Positions 1 to 8,275 of a stretch of 64,000 bases of DNA are shown here, in pieces. The stretch comes from Erythrobacter sp. YT30. GTDB taxonomy: Bacteria > Pseudomonadota > Alphaproteobacteria > Sphingomonadales > Sphingomonadaceae. The notes under the pieces are model-generated. The model was given only the letters and a program-made list of their open reading frames with translations. It was not told the origin of the DNA and searched no databases. How positions within the stretch are numbered: position 1 is the stretch's first letter; the number at the start of each line of letters is the position of its first letter. The stretch lies in assembly GCF_001542875.1 (NCBI RefSeq), contig NZ_LMAF01000002.1:62001-126000 (forward strand), written 5' to 3'. Both the position numbers and the translations under genes were made by a program.

Positions 1-1014
1 AGCTTTCGTCTGCGCGCGGCCCGCTTGGCTGATCTGGAACATCTTTATGAAATGGCGAAGCTCACCGGTGGCGGCTTCACCAATCTGCCAGCCGACCGCA
101 AAGCACTGGGCAGCAAGCTGGAACGTGCAGCAGAGGCTTTCGCCAATACCGATGACGAATGGATCGATGAGCAATTCGTGCTTGTGCTGGAGGACACCAA
201 AACGCGAATGGTGCGCGGTACAAGCCAATTGATGACCAAGGTCGGTCAGCAATGGCCGTTCTATTCCTATCGCCTCAACACGCTGACCCAATACAGCGCT
301 GAGCTTGATCGGACTGTGCGTACCGAGATGCTCAATCTGGTGACTGACCTGGAAGCCTCAAGCGAAGTGGGAGGACTCTTCCTTCACCCTAATGAGCGCG
401 CGGGAGGGTTGGGATTGCTACTAGCCCGCAGCCGCTATCTCTTTATCGCTATGCATCGGTCTCGGTTCGCGGACCGCATTCTTGCTGAACTGCGCGGCAT
501 CATCGATGAGCGCGGCGATTCCCCGTTTTGGGATAATGTCGCCGGGCGCTTTTTCGGGATGAGTTTCAACGAGGCGGATTATTTTAATGCGATCAACGGC
601 AATCAATTCATTGCCGATCTGATGCCCAAGTACCCGGTCTACGTCGCGATGCTGGATGAGAGCGCACGCAAAGTGATTGGAGTGCCGCATCTATCGGGCC
701 GTGCAGCCATGCGGATGCTCGAAAATGAGGGCTTCAATTACGAAGGTTATGTGGACATTTTCGATGGTGGTCCCAGCATGATCGCGCGCACGGATGACGT
801 GACGAGCGTCAAGAACAGCAGTTCGGCAAAGCTGAAGGGAATGAATGTGGGTGAAGGGGAACGCGCTATCCTTGCCACCGGCAGGCTCGCCGACTTTAGA
901 GCCTGTTATGGCGCGCGTGTGCTTGATGAAGAAGGCAGCATCGCGATTGATAGCCAGGCCGCGGACATCCTTGATGTAAGCGAAGGCGACACAGTCTGGA
1001 GTGTGGCGCGGTGA
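1..1014 (+). CDS. astA: Arginine N-succinyltransferase, 5' end cut by window edge
   Basis: This is the first enzyme of the arginine succinyltransferase pathway. It moves succinate from succinyl-CoA to the alpha-amino group of arginine in the cytoplasm. The reading frame is open from base 1 (SFRLRAARLADLEHLYEMAK), and the family normally starts just a residue or two before this, so the true start lies immediately outside the window. The TTG at 25 is probably internal. The family motif LTGGGFTNLPADR follows. The visible 337 residues are close to the usual length of about 340. Its stop overlaps the start of astB by 4 bases, so the two are translationally coupled in one operon. The family is clear; only the 5' end is missing. 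Confidence 0.93.
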   Translation, partial: SFRLRAARLADLEHLYEMAKLTGGGFTNLPADRKALGSKLERAAEAFANTDDEWIDEQFVLVLEDTKTRMVRGTSQLMTKVGQQWPFYSYRLNTLTQYSAELDRTVRTEMLNLVTDLEASSEVGGLFLHPNERAGGLGLLLARSRYLFIAMHRSRFADRILAELRGIIDERGDSPFWDNVAGRFFGMSFNEADYFNAINGNQFIADLMPKYPVYVAMLDESARKVIGVPHLSGRAAMRMLENEGFNYEGYVDIFDGGPSMIARTDDVTSVKNSSSAKLKGMNVGEGERAILATGRLADFRACYGARVLDEEGSIAIDSQAADILDVSEGDTVWSVAR

Positions 1015-2261
1015 GCCTCACGGAAATCAACTTTGACGGGATCGTTGGGCCCAGCCACAATTATGCAGGCCTGAGCCTCGGCAATATTGCAAGTGCGAGC
1101 CATAAAGGCGATCCGTCCTACCCCCGCGCCGCTGCGCTTCAGGGCGCGGCGAAGATGCGAGGCAATCTAAGCCGCTTGGGCGTTCAGGGTTTTTTGCTTC
1201 CGCTGCCCCGTCCCAATATCCTGCTCGAAGACACGCTGAGCCTTGATGGGACCGAAGCGCCCGCTTTGCGCGCTGCGCCATGGTCAGCCTCAAGCATGTG
1301 GACTGCGAACGCCGCGACAGTTTCGCCTGCTCCGGACACTATAGATGGAAAGTGTCATCTCACACCCGCGAATCTCGTCGCCATGCTCCACCGCGCGCAG
1401 GAATGGCCCGACACCAAGCGCCAGCTCGATATAGCGTTTGGCAACACTGATCACTTTGTTGTCCATGGCCCTGTCCCGCCCACCTTTGGCGATGAAGGCG
1501 CGGCCAATCATGGGCGCTTTTGTGAGGGACATGGCAGCGCCGGTGTCGAGCTTTTCGTTTATGGCAAAACCGGTGGCAAATTCCCCGCACGCCAGCACGA
1601 GCAGGCAAGCCGCCTTGTCGCGCGCAAGCACGGCCTTGACCCAGCAAAATGCGTCTTCGTGGAACAGAACCCCGCTGCGATTGAAGCGGGCGCGTTTCAC
1701 AATGATGTGGTCAGCGTCGTCAATGAGCGCGTGCTGTTTACCCATGCTGAGGCGTTTGCGGATCAGGCTGGCGCCTATGAAGCGATCCGTGAAGTGTTCC
1801 CCGCTCTCGAGGTTGTCGAAGTCCCAAGTGCTTCTGTCTCACTTGAGGAAGCCATCCGCACTTACCTCTTCAACGCGCAATTGCTGACCATGCCCGATGG
1901 CTCCATGGCTTTGATTGTGCCGGAAGAATGTCGCGAAAGCGAAAGCGTGTGGTCTTATTGCGAGGCGATGATGGCCTCCAATGGTCCGATCCGAGAGGTC
2001 ATTCCTGTTGATGTTCGCCAATCCATGGCCAATGGCGGCGGGCCAGCTTGCCTTCGCCTGCGGGTGGCCTGCGACCCAACGACTGTCGATCCCCGCTTTT
2101 TGCTGGATGAGGCAAAGGCGGACAGAATTGAGAGTGTGATTTCCGAGACTTGGCCAGAGCAGATTGATCCCGCCGATCTCGGCTCTGATACCCTTGCAAA
2201 CTCGGTCGTGTCAGCGCGAAACTCTCTGCTCGACGCACTAGAAATCCACGAGCTTGCGTAA
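1011..2261 (+). CDS. astB: N-succinylarginine dihydrolase
   Basis: This enzyme hydrolyses N2-succinylarginine to N2-succinylornithine, ammonia and CO2, the second step of the AST pathway. The 416-residue protein opens with the family block FDGIVGPSHNYAGLS. The amidinotransferase-fold catalytic triad is recognisable as Glu162 (GDEGAANH), His230 (FHNDVV) and Cys347 (NGGGPACLRLR). It begins with GTG inside the astA stop (GTGA overlap). It is slightly shorter than the roughly 445 residues of the E. coli enzyme. No astC, astD or astE follows within the window, so the rest of the pathway must lie to the left or elsewhere. Confidence 0.95.
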   Translation: MSLTEINFDGIVGPSHNYAGLSLGNIASASHKGDPSYPRAAALQGAAKMRGNLSRLGVQGFLLPLPRPNILLEDTLSLDGTEAPALRAAPWSASSMWTANAATVSPAPDTIDGKCHLTPANLVAMLHRAQEWPDTKRQLDIAFGNTDHFVVHGPVPPTFGDEGAANHGRFCEGHGSAGVELFVYGKTGGKFPARQHEQASRLVARKHGLDPAKCVFVEQNPAAIEAGAFHNDVVSVVNERVLFTHAEAFADQAGAYEAIREVFPALEVVEVPSASVSLEEAIRTYLFNAQLLTMPDGSMALIVPEECRESESVWSYCEAMMASNGPIREVIPVDVRQSMANGGGPACLRLRVACDPTTVDPRFLLDEAKADRIESVISETWPEQIDPADLGSDTLANSVVSARNSLLDALEIHELA

Positions 2262-2387
2262 TTAGGGTTAATGCGATTGCAACCATGCGTCGCTGCCGTT
2301 TACACTTGCGTTGTCGTTAACCACCAAGGCTCGCATATTTGCGTTCTTGGCACGGCGTTTGCTGCGATAAAAGTAAACGGAGAAACC

Positions 2388-2642
2388 ATGCTGCGCAAAT
2401 TCGGACGGCTGTTTGTGATCAAGAATCGCTTTGAAGCGTTCGTGATCATTTTCGCGTTGGCTTTGGGCGCTATGAACCGCGGCGCGGCCTATCTCACGCA
2501 ATACCCAGGAATTGGCGGCCAGTTGCTGTTTCTGGCCGCGAGCGGCGCGGTGTTCTTGGGGGGCGCGGCGATCTTGGACGGGCTAAAGGCTAAGCAGGAA
2601 TTGGCAGAACTGAAAGCGGGAGCGTCAGATCACGGCGGCTAA
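2388..2642 (+). CDS. Small membrane protein of unknown function
   Basis: This encodes an 84-residue protein I do not recognise. The ATG at 2388 is preceded by CGGAGAA, and the protein begins MLRKFGRLFVIKNRFEAF. The reading frame is open back to 2271, but that extension is Cys-rich and has no good ribosome site. Two hydrophobic stretches are visible, at about residues 17-30 and 42-62, followed by a charged tail (KAKQELAELKAG). It is probably a two-helix inner-membrane protein with a short cytoplasmic tail. It follows astB by 126 bases and is convergent with the next gene. Confidence 0.6.
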   Translation: MLRKFGRLFVIKNRFEAFVIIFALALGAMNRGAAYLTQYPGIGGQLLFLAASGAVFLGGAAILDGLKAKQELAELKAGASDHGG

Positions 2643-2646
2643 ACCT

Positions 2647-3417
2647 CTACTCGCCGTTTGCTCCACCCTTTGAAGCCAGCCAAGCCAAATCTTCTTTGAG
2701 CGGCTTCCCATCATCATCGTAACGCGGCAGCAGAACCAGATCATCGGCATCGCTTAGTTCGAGCGTCACCTGTTTGCGGCGTTGATCCAATCGTGCGCCC
2801 AGCCATACGGCTTGGAGCCGAGGCTTACCACGCACTACGACGCGCCGACCGCGCATGAGCGAACGGAAATCTATCTGCGAGACCTTCTTGCCATCTTTGG
2901 TGGTCTCACCTTCGACAATAATGCCGTCGCTTTTTCGTGAGCCGATTCTCACTTTGCCCGTCTCGGTTTCGCTGCCTGCGACGGGCTGCAATCCGAGCAA
3001 CTCGCGCACCGTCGCTTCGTCCATCTCGATAATTATAAGATCAGGATGCACCGGATTAGAGCGCCCTCGCGGCAAACCGCCAATCCCATTGCGACTGGAC
3101 GTGTTTATTCCTGCCGAACCCAAGAGTTGAAGATCATCGAAATAGGAGTTCTCACGATCTAAGTTGTGGAGCTGATAGATCGGTCCCTCACGGGTGACGT
3201 AAGCCACATCCATGATGATCGCCATATCGACCTTGTTCTTCGAACCTTGTTTACGAGCCTTTCGCTGAAAATCGCGCGGCTGAAGGCATTCAACTTCGCA
3301 AATGTCTTTCAGTCGAGAGAGATAGGATTCGTAAGTTTCGGCTTGGCTGGCGGACAGCGGAGATACGCTTGATACAGCTAGCAATGCAAACGCTGCAGAT
3401 ATCGATGAAAAACGCAT
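2647..3417 (-). CDS. Exported protein of unknown function
   Basis: This encodes a 256-residue protein with a Sec-type signal peptide (MRFSSISAAFALLAVSSVSPLSASQA). I chose the ATG at 3417 because GGAG lies 8 bases before it; an in-frame GTG at 3429 overlaps that ribosome site. The mature part has two cysteines in a CEVEC motif near its start. It then has a mixed, charged region that looks like a beta-rich domain (VVVRGKPRLQAVWLGARLDQ) and an acidic C-terminus. I cannot assign a family. The tmRNA gene lies upstream on the same strand, about 30 bases away, so read-through transcription is possible. Confidence 0.6.
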   Translation of the reverse strand: MRFSSISAAFALLAVSSVSPLSASQAETYESYLSRLKDICEVECLQPRDFQRKARKQGSKNKVDMAIIMDVAYVTREGPIYQLHNLDRENSYFDDLQLLGSAGINTSSRNGIGGLPRGRSNPVHPDLIIIEMDEATVRELLGLQPVAGSETETGKVRIGSRKSDGIIVEGETTKDGKKVSQIDFRSLMRGRRVVVRGKPRLQAVWLGARLDQRRKQVTLELSDADDLVLLPRYDDDGKPLKEDLAWLASKGGANGE

Positions 3418-3449
3418 CAGATGCTCCACAAATAAAAGTGAGGGTTTCT

Positions 3450-3778
3450 GTTGCTAGCTACCCTCGGAGCCCCGGAATCCGCTTCTGTTGCCCGGTGGGT
3501 CCAACCGCGCTTTAGCTTTGTAAGATCAGGGCGTTAGCCCGTCAGATTACGCTGCGATTGCGAGTGCTTCGTTATCGTTTGCACTTATGAGTTTTGAACA
3601 GTTTTACGGGTTACTCAGCCCGGGCAAAAACACCGCTTTTCAGCCCACGTCGATCCTAGTTCGTCCCCGTCAAAAGCCCCGGTTTCCCGAGATTTGTGGT
3701 GGAGACGCCGGGTACTGCCCCCGGGTCCGTTGCGCCTATTGCACGCTGCAATTTATCGCCATAGCCCGCAAAAACGAG
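3450..3778 (-). ncRNA. ssrA: Transfer-messenger RNA, circularly permuted two-piece form
   Basis: tmRNA rescues stalled ribosomes by acting as tRNA-Ala and then as a short message. Read on the minus strand, the acceptor piece comes first and ends in CGTCTCCACCA at 3707-3697. A short spacer follows, and the coding piece begins with GGGGACG at 3668. GGGGACG pairs over seven positions with CGTCTCC (one G-U pair) to form the acceptor stem. The tag frame ANDNEALAIAA plus stop sits at 3582-3547. This order, acceptor before coding, is the permuted arrangement known in alphaproteobacteria. The 5' and 3' ends are approximate. A 76-codon plus-strand frame across it (3587-3817) is not a gene. Confidence 0.93.
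3547..3582 (-). other. tmRNA proteolysis-tag reading frame
   Basis: Eleven codons, GCA AAC GAT AAC GAA GCA CTC GCA ATC GCA GCG, are followed by TAA and encode ANDNEALAIAA. The resume codon is GCA (Ala), preceded by CATAAGT. The hydrophobic end with -AA is the usual ClpXP degradation signal. Confidence 0.95.
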
Positions 3779-3785
3779 CGGTCTC

Positions 3786-3813
3786 TATATAGGCCCCGCT
3801 CGATTAATGTGAA
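3786..3813 (-). promoter_or_regulatory. Predicted sigma-70 type promoter of ssrA
   Basis: On the minus strand a TTCACA element (3813-3808) lies 16 bases before TATATA (3791-3786). This matches -35/-10 consensus at 5 of 6 and about 5 of 6 positions. Transcription would begin near 3778, just before the acceptor piece of tmRNA. Confidence 0.65.
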
Positions 3814-3850
3814 GTGAAATTGCGGTTTTGAACGCGCGATTTGCGCCCAG

Positions 3851-4279
3851 TTACTTTTTCAAAGCGTCGCGAATTTCGGTCAGCAACTCGATTTCCGTTG
3901 GGCCTGCCGGTGTTTCCTCTTCGGCTGGTTTTTCAAAGCGTTCTTTCACTTTGTTGGCATAGCGAACGAGCATGAAGATGATGAAGGCGAGGATCAGGAA
4001 GTTGATGATCGAGGTCACGAACGCGCCCCATGCAAGCACATTGGCACCCGCCTCACGCGCTGCTTCAAGGCTCATTCCCGGTTCCACCAGCTCAGCGCCG
4101 GAAAGGACAGTGTATCGGCTTGAGAAGTCCACATCACCGAAAATCATGCCGACAATTGGCATTATCACGTCATCGGTGAGCGAGGCGACGATCACCGCGA
4201 AAGCGCCAGCGATTATGACCGCAACGGCGAGTTCCATCACGTTGCCCTTGGCAATAAATTCCTTGAATTCCGTCAGCAT
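3851..4279 (-). CDS. mscL: Large-conductance mechanosensitive channel MscL
   Basis: MscL opens a wide pore in the inner membrane under hypo-osmotic shock. The 142-residue length is typical. The N-terminal amphipathic segment (MLTEFKEFIAKGNVMELAVA) is followed by TM1 (about residues 15-45, including the conserved GAFAVIVASLTDDVIMP region). A periplasmic loop follows, then TM2 (about 74-100, FVTSIINFLILAFIIFMLV) and a charged C-terminal helix ending ELLTEIRDALKK. It is a single gene, upstream of ssrA on the same strand and divergent from the LemA gene. Confidence 0.97.
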   Translation of the reverse strand: MLTEFKEFIAKGNVMELAVAVIIAGAFAVIVASLTDDVIMPIVGMIFGDVDFSSRYTVLSGAELVEPGMSLEAAREAGANVLAWGAFVTSIINFLILAFIIFMLVRYANKVKERFEKPAEEETPAGPTEIELLTEIRDALKK

Positions 4280-4454
4280 GTCGATCCCCTAACGCTTCCC
4301 TGTAATTGCTACCCTTTTTACAGGCGGGAGGGGGACTGCCAAGAGCGTTTACAATTGTCTACACAGCTTGAAAGCGGAACGCGGTGTGCTATATCGGCAA
4401 TACAGGTTTTCCGCGCCTAACATCTGGCAAACGCGGCTTGTTGGAGGGACACGT

Positions 4455-5057
4455 ATGAATTTCAAATCCATTACGCGCGGCTTCGTGCTCGCGTGCGTTT
4501 CGCTTAGCCTTGCAGCTTGTGGGATCAACTCGGTTCCGGCAGCTGAAGAAGATGCCAAGGCGAAATGGGCCGATGTTGAGGCGCAATTTCAAAGGCGCGC
4601 GAATTTGATCCCCAACCTCGTCGAAGTTGCGCAAGGCGCGGCCGAAAACGAGCGGGCCATCCTGACAGAAGTGACCGAAGCACGCGCCAGGGCCACCAGC
4701 ATTCAAGTGTCTGCCGATGATTTGGGCGATGCTTCGAAAATGGAAGAATTGGCCGCGGCCCAAGGACAGTTGAGCCAGGGTCTTGGCCGTCTGCTTGCAA
4801 GCTTCGAGGCCTATCCGCAGATCACTTCGAACCAGAACTACCTCGCGCTGCAAAGCCAGCTTGAAGGGACGGAAAACCGTATTGCGGTTGCTATTCGCGA
4901 CTACAATGAATCGGTGCGCAAATATAACACCACGATCCGCACCTTCCCCGATACGATCGGCGCGAACATCGTTCATGGAGCAGAGCCGCTTGTGCCCTAC
5001 TCGTCGGTGACTGAAGGCGCAGAAGTCGCACCCGAGCTTGATCTTACGTCAGACTGA
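4455..5057 (+). CDS. LemA family lipoprotein
   Basis: This encodes a 200-residue LemA-family protein. The start at 4455 is chosen because GGAGGGAC lies upstream and it opens a lipoprotein signal peptide with lipobox LAAC (MNFKSITRGFVLACVSLSLAACG). The mature part shows the family pattern: EAQFQRRANLIPNLVEV, then long helices, and NYLALQSQLEGTENRIAVA near the C-terminal third. LemA proteins are helical membrane-attached proteins of unclear function. Here it heads a run with two TPM-domain genes, an association seen in many bacteria. The spacing to the next gene is a few bases, so they are almost certainly co-transcribed. Confidence 0.9.
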   Translation: MNFKSITRGFVLACVSLSLAACGINSVPAAEEDAKAKWADVEAQFQRRANLIPNLVEVAQGAAENERAILTEVTEARARATSIQVSADDLGDASKMEELAAAQGQLSQGLGRLLASFEAYPQITSNQNYLALQSQLEGTENRIAVAIRDYNESVRKYNTTIRTFPDTIGANIVHGAEPLVPYSSVTEGAEVAPELDLTSD

Positions 5058-5062
5058 TCCGC

Positions 5063-5935
5063 TTGCTCCGCCATTTCCTAATACTTCTCGCGGCAGCGGG
5101 GGCGCTGTTGGCCTCACCGCTTGCCGCGCAGGATTTCCCACCGCTGACAGGGCGCGTGGTCGACGATGCCGATATCATTCCTGCCAGTTTGGAAGCGGAG
5201 CTAACCGCGCAGCTTGAGGCACTGGAAACGCAGTCCCAGCGCCAATTGGTTGTTGCAACAGTGCCCGATCTGCAGGGGTATGACATTGCAGATTACGGAT
5301 ATCAGTTGGGCCGCGAATGGGGCCTTGGCGATGCTGAACGAAATGATGGCGCCATCCTTCTCGTCGCTCCAAATGAGCGCAGGGTCCGCATCGAAGTGGG
5401 CTATGGCCTAGAAGGCACGCTAACCGACGCTTTGTCATCGATTATCATCCAGAATGAAATTCTCCCCCGCTTCCGCAATGACGATTACCCCGGCGGCATC
5501 GGAGCGGGCGCCAATGCCATCATCACCCAATTGCAGCTTCCCCCTGACGAAGCTGCTCGCGTCGCACAGCAGGCAGGCGAAGCCATGCAATCGCGAGAAC
5601 GATCCGGAGGCATTCCCTTCGGCGCTCTCATCTGGCTCGGCTTCATGTTCTTTTTCTTCATCCTACCCATCATTCGTGGGGGGCGGCATCGACGCAAATA
5701 CAAGAAGCGTCGCAAAGGCCCTTGGGGCAAACGCCGTGATGATGACGATTACGATGACGGCTGGGGTCGGACCGCACGCGACATCATTCTTTGGGAAGTC
5801 GGCAGCGCAATTGCTCGCGGCGCCATGGGCGGCGGGCGCAGTGGTGGCGGCTGGGGCGGCGGAGGCGGCTTTGGCGGCGGGTTTTCTGGCGGCGGCGGCT
5901 CATTCGGAGGCGGCGGCGCCTCTGGGGGATGGTAA
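5063..5935 (+). CDS. TPM-domain membrane protein with glycine-rich tail (YgcG type)
   Basis: This encodes a 290-residue protein with a signal peptide (LRHFLILLAAAGALLASPLAAQ). A TPM domain follows at about residues 25-165, with LTGRVVDDADIIP, then a transmembrane helix at about 192-210 (IWLGFMFFFFILPII). After that comes a basic/acidic stretch and an extreme Gly-rich tail (GGGGFGGGFSGGGGSFGGGG), typical of YgcG-like proteins. The start is TTG at 5063; CTG at 5054 is the only other in-frame candidate before a stop, so the exact start is uncertain. It follows the LemA gene directly. TPM domains have been described as phosphatase-like or as thylakoid/membrane factors. The function here is not known. 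Confidence 0.88.
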   Translation: MLRHFLILLAAAGALLASPLAAQDFPPLTGRVVDDADIIPASLEAELTAQLEALETQSQRQLVVATVPDLQGYDIADYGYQLGREWGLGDAERNDGAILLVAPNERRVRIEVGYGLEGTLTDALSSIIIQNEILPRFRNDDYPGGIGAGANAIITQLQLPPDEAARVAQQAGEAMQSRERSGGIPFGALIWLGFMFFFFILPIIRGGRHRRKYKKRRKGPWGKRRDDDDYDDGWGRTARDIILWEVGSAIARGAMGGGRSGGGWGGGGGFGGGFSGGGGSFGGGGASGGW

Positions 5936-5938
5936 GAT

Positions 5939-6613
5939 ATGAGCTACCTGAACGAAGCTGAACACAAAATCGTCTCTGACGCAGTGGGCGAGGCAGAGCA
6001 ATCGACCTCAGGCGAAATCCTGACAGTGCTGGCCGACAGATCCGACGGCTACACTGATGTTGTGCTCGTATGGGCCGCAGCCCTGGCGTTTACCGCGATG
6101 AGCGTATTTGCGCTGTTCCCGCAGCCCTTCCTCGATTTCTATGATGGCCTGTTCGGTGGCTGGGGACACGAGTGGACCACCGGCGAACTTGCCAGCATGA
6201 CGATCCTTCTGGGGCTCATTACATTTGCGCTCACGTGGGCTGTGCAATTGTGGAAGCCGCTCAGATTCGCCCTCATCCCCGGCCCTGCAAAGACTGCACG
6301 CGTCCACGAACAGGCGATCAAGCATTTCAAGGTTGGCGCGGAACGGCGCACGCATGGCCGCACCGGCGTGCTCATCTACCTTTCGATGAGCGAGCATCGT
6401 GCGGAAATCATCGCCGACGAGCCGATCGCGGTCAAAGTCCCAGCCGAGGTTTGGGGTGAGGCAATGGCGGAAATGCTCGACGAGATTAAAGCAGGCCGTG
6501 TGGCGCAAGGAATGGCCGTAGGCGTGCGTGATGTGGGCTTTGTTCTCTCAGAGCATTTCCCGCGTGACGGCAAGGACGAAAACGAGCTTCCCGATCGCCT
6601 GATCGAAGTCTAG
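5939..6613 (+). CDS. Second TPM-domain membrane protein
   Basis: This encodes a 224-residue protein with no signal peptide. The N-terminal part (SYLNEAEHKIVSDAVGEAEQ, then TSGEILTVLADRSDGY) is TPM-like. Two transmembrane helices lie at about residues 40-62 and 83-102. The C-terminal half (HGRTGVLIYLSMSEHRAEII, then GMAVGVRDVGFVLSEHFP) resembles the second half of TPM proteins, so the membrane hairpin is inserted into the domain. It begins 3 bases after the glycine-rich TPM gene. LemA plus two TPM proteins may form one membrane assembly; that is inference from gene order. Confidence 0.85.
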   Translation: MSYLNEAEHKIVSDAVGEAEQSTSGEILTVLADRSDGYTDVVLVWAAALAFTAMSVFALFPQPFLDFYDGLFGGWGHEWTTGELASMTILLGLITFALTWAVQLWKPLRFALIPGPAKTARVHEQAIKHFKVGAERRTHGRTGVLIYLSMSEHRAEIIADEPIAVKVPAEVWGEAMAEMLDEIKAGRVAQGMAVGVRDVGFVLSEHFPRDGKDENELPDRLIEV

Positions 6614-6624
6614 GGCTTTCGCCA

Positions 6625-7197
6625 ATGAACGACGAATTCATCAAAGACCGGGACGCCGACCTTCCCGAAGAAACGCGCTGGGAAGGTGAATTCATCACCG
6701 CCAAAACGCGCGGACGCTGGGAATATGTCGGGCGTTCACGCGGTATCAGAGCCGCAGCAGTAATCGCAATCGACGAAGACGAGGACGGCACGCGCCATGC
6801 CATTCTGGTGAGCCAATACCGCGTGCCACTATCCCAATTCTGCCTTGAGATACCAGCAGGCCTGGTAGGCGATGAAGCTGGCAGCGAAGGCGAACCCGCA
6901 ATTGAGGCTGCAACGCGCGAGTTGGAAGAAGAAACAGGATACCGCGCTGGATCAATCCAGGTGCTGGGCGAGTTTTACTCCTCTCCAGGCATGGTGTCCG
7001 AATGCTTCACGCTTTTACGTGCGACTGACTTGACCAAAGTGAGCGAAGGCGGCGGACTGCATGACGAAAACATCACCGTGCACCGCATCCCGCTGGCCGA
7101 TGTGCCGCGCTTCGTCGACGATTGGCGCGCTGCAGGCCACGGGGTCGATGTGCGCATCGCATTATTCATGAATTATCTGGGAGAAACGAAGTCATGA
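6625..7197 (+). CDS. Nudix hydrolase, ADP-ribose pyrophosphatase type
   Basis: This encodes a 190-residue Nudix protein. The Nudix box lies at about residues 82-106 and ends with the core REL-EEE-TG (ATRELEEETGYRAGS). GEFYSSPGMVSE downstream matches the ADP-sugar pyrophosphatase group, which cleaves ADP-ribose to AMP and ribose-5-phosphate. The insertion between the box Gly and the helix (GDEAGSEGEPAIEA) is slightly long. The stop overlaps the next start by 4 bases (ATGA), so it is coupled to the SDR gene. The substrate is inferred from the family only. Confidence 0.88.
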   Translation: MNDEFIKDRDADLPEETRWEGEFITAKTRGRWEYVGRSRGIRAAAVIAIDEDEDGTRHAILVSQYRVPLSQFCLEIPAGLVGDEAGSEGEPAIEAATRELEEETGYRAGSIQVLGEFYSSPGMVSECFTLLRATDLTKVSEGGGLHDENITVHRIPLADVPRFVDDWRAAGHGVDVRIALFMNYLGETKS

Positions 7198-7976
7198 CCA
7201 AACGCTGCGAAGGCAAACTCGCACTTGTAACGGGCGGCGCTCAAGGGCTTGGCCGCGCACATTGCATTCGGCTCGCACAAGAGGGCGCGCGTGTGCTCGC
7301 AACCGATATCAATGGCGAAGGCGCCGCGGAAACCGCAGCAATAGTCAACGCTGAAATGGGCGATGGCACTGCCTTTAGCATTCAGCATGACGTCACAGAT
7401 CCAGCCGCATGGGAAGCCGCAGTGGATGCGGCGCGCGAGCAGATGGGCGGGCTCAACGTGCTGGTCAACAATGCCGGGATCGGCGTTGCAGGCAATATCG
7501 AGACTTGCACCTTCGAAGACTGGAGCCGCTGTTTTGATATCAACGTGAATTCGATCTTCCACGGCTGCCAGAAGGCCCTTCCCTTGATGCGTGAGCATGC
7601 GCCGGGATCGATCATCAACATCAGCTCAATCGCTGGCCTGATCGCAAGCGATACGATGCCGGCATACAATGCGTCGAAGGCGAGCGTGTGGATGCTGTCC
7701 AAATCCATCGCGCTGCATTGTGCGAAGATGAACATGCAAATTCGCTGCAATTCAGTTCATCCGACCTTTGTCGACACGCCAATCCTCGATGGCACGGCGG
7801 AGCATCACAATATCGAGAAGGGCGTTCTCCTCGATAAGCTCGCGCGGCAGATCCCGCTTAAATCTGTGGGCGAGCCCGATGATATCGCCAATGCAGTCGT
7901 ATACCTCGCCAGCGATGAAAGCCGCTTTATGACGGGCGCTGAGATCAAATTGGATGGCGGTATAAGCGCCATGTGA
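7194..7976 (+). CDS. Short-chain dehydrogenase/reductase
   Basis: This encodes a 260-residue classical SDR. The Rossmann cofactor motif TGGAQGLG is at residues 13-20, NNAG at 92-95, the catalytic Ser near 144 (NISSIAG) and the Tyr-x3-Lys pair at 158/162 (YNASK). Asp38 after the second strand (VLATDIN) suggests NAD(H) rather than NADP(H). The ATG at 7194 overlaps the Nudix stop; an upstream in-frame start at 7122 lies inside the Nudix gene and is not credible. The C-terminal SDESRFMTGAEIKLDGG is standard. The substrate cannot be told from sequence. Confidence 0.9.
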   Translation: MTKRCEGKLALVTGGAQGLGRAHCIRLAQEGARVLATDINGEGAAETAAIVNAEMGDGTAFSIQHDVTDPAAWEAAVDAAREQMGGLNVLVNNAGIGVAGNIETCTFEDWSRCFDINVNSIFHGCQKALPLMREHAPGSIINISSIAGLIASDTMPAYNASKASVWMLSKSIALHCAKMNMQIRCNSVHPTFVDTPILDGTAEHHNIEKGVLLDKLARQIPLKSVGEPDDIANAVVYLASDESRFMTGAEIKLDGGISAM

Positions 7977-8001
7977 TGACTTGCTGAAGCGAGCAAAAAG
8001 A

Positions 8002-8023
8002 AAGGGGCCGTACTTGGCCCCTT
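8002..8023 (-). terminator. Intrinsic terminator between SDR gene and pspC
   Basis: A perfect 8-bp stem, AAGGGGCC/GGCCCCTT, encloses a 6-base loop. On the minus strand it is followed by TTTCTTTTTG, so it should end the pspC operon. On the plus strand the hairpin may also stop transcripts of the SDR gene. Confidence 0.75.
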
Positions 8024-8074
8024 CCCGGTTCAATCAGATCGTGTTTCGCGTCCCGTCAAACCGGGGCCGCTGAT

Positions 8075-8275
8075 TTAATCGACGATGAAAGCCATGACGA
8101 TGTAGATCGGAATTGCGAGACCAAATCCAAGCAGTGTCGCTGCAACAAATCCGAGACGCCAGACCAGCGGATCCGTACCGGACCATTTGGCAAGGCCTGA
8201 GCAAACACCGAACAGTTTGCCGTTTGGCCGATCAAGATGCAGACCGCCAGAGTTGCGGGGGGTCAAATTGCTCAT
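8075..8275 (-). CDS. pspC: PspC-domain membrane protein
   Basis: This encodes a 66-residue PspC-domain protein. The conserved block NGKLFGVCSGLAKWSGTDP (about residues 18-36) is followed by WRLGFVAATLLGFGLAIPIYIVM, one transmembrane helix. PspC is an inner-membrane sensor/effector of the phage-shock (envelope stress) response. The E. coli protein is longer (about 119 residues); this is the short form common in sphingomonads. Its ATG overlaps the stop of the small gene upstream (ATGA), making it the last gene of a four-gene minus-strand operon that starts behind a sigma-54 promoter at 8782-8797. No pspA, pspB or pspF lies in the window. Confidence 0.9.
   Translation of the reverse strand: MSNLTPRNSGGLHLDRPNGKLFGVCSGLAKWSGTDPLVWRLGFVAATLLGFGLAIPIYIVMAFIVD

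Noticed and set aside
3587..3817. 76-codon plus-strand frame
   Set aside because: It lies antisense to the tmRNA gene and its promoter, has no family resemblance and is explained by the RNA.
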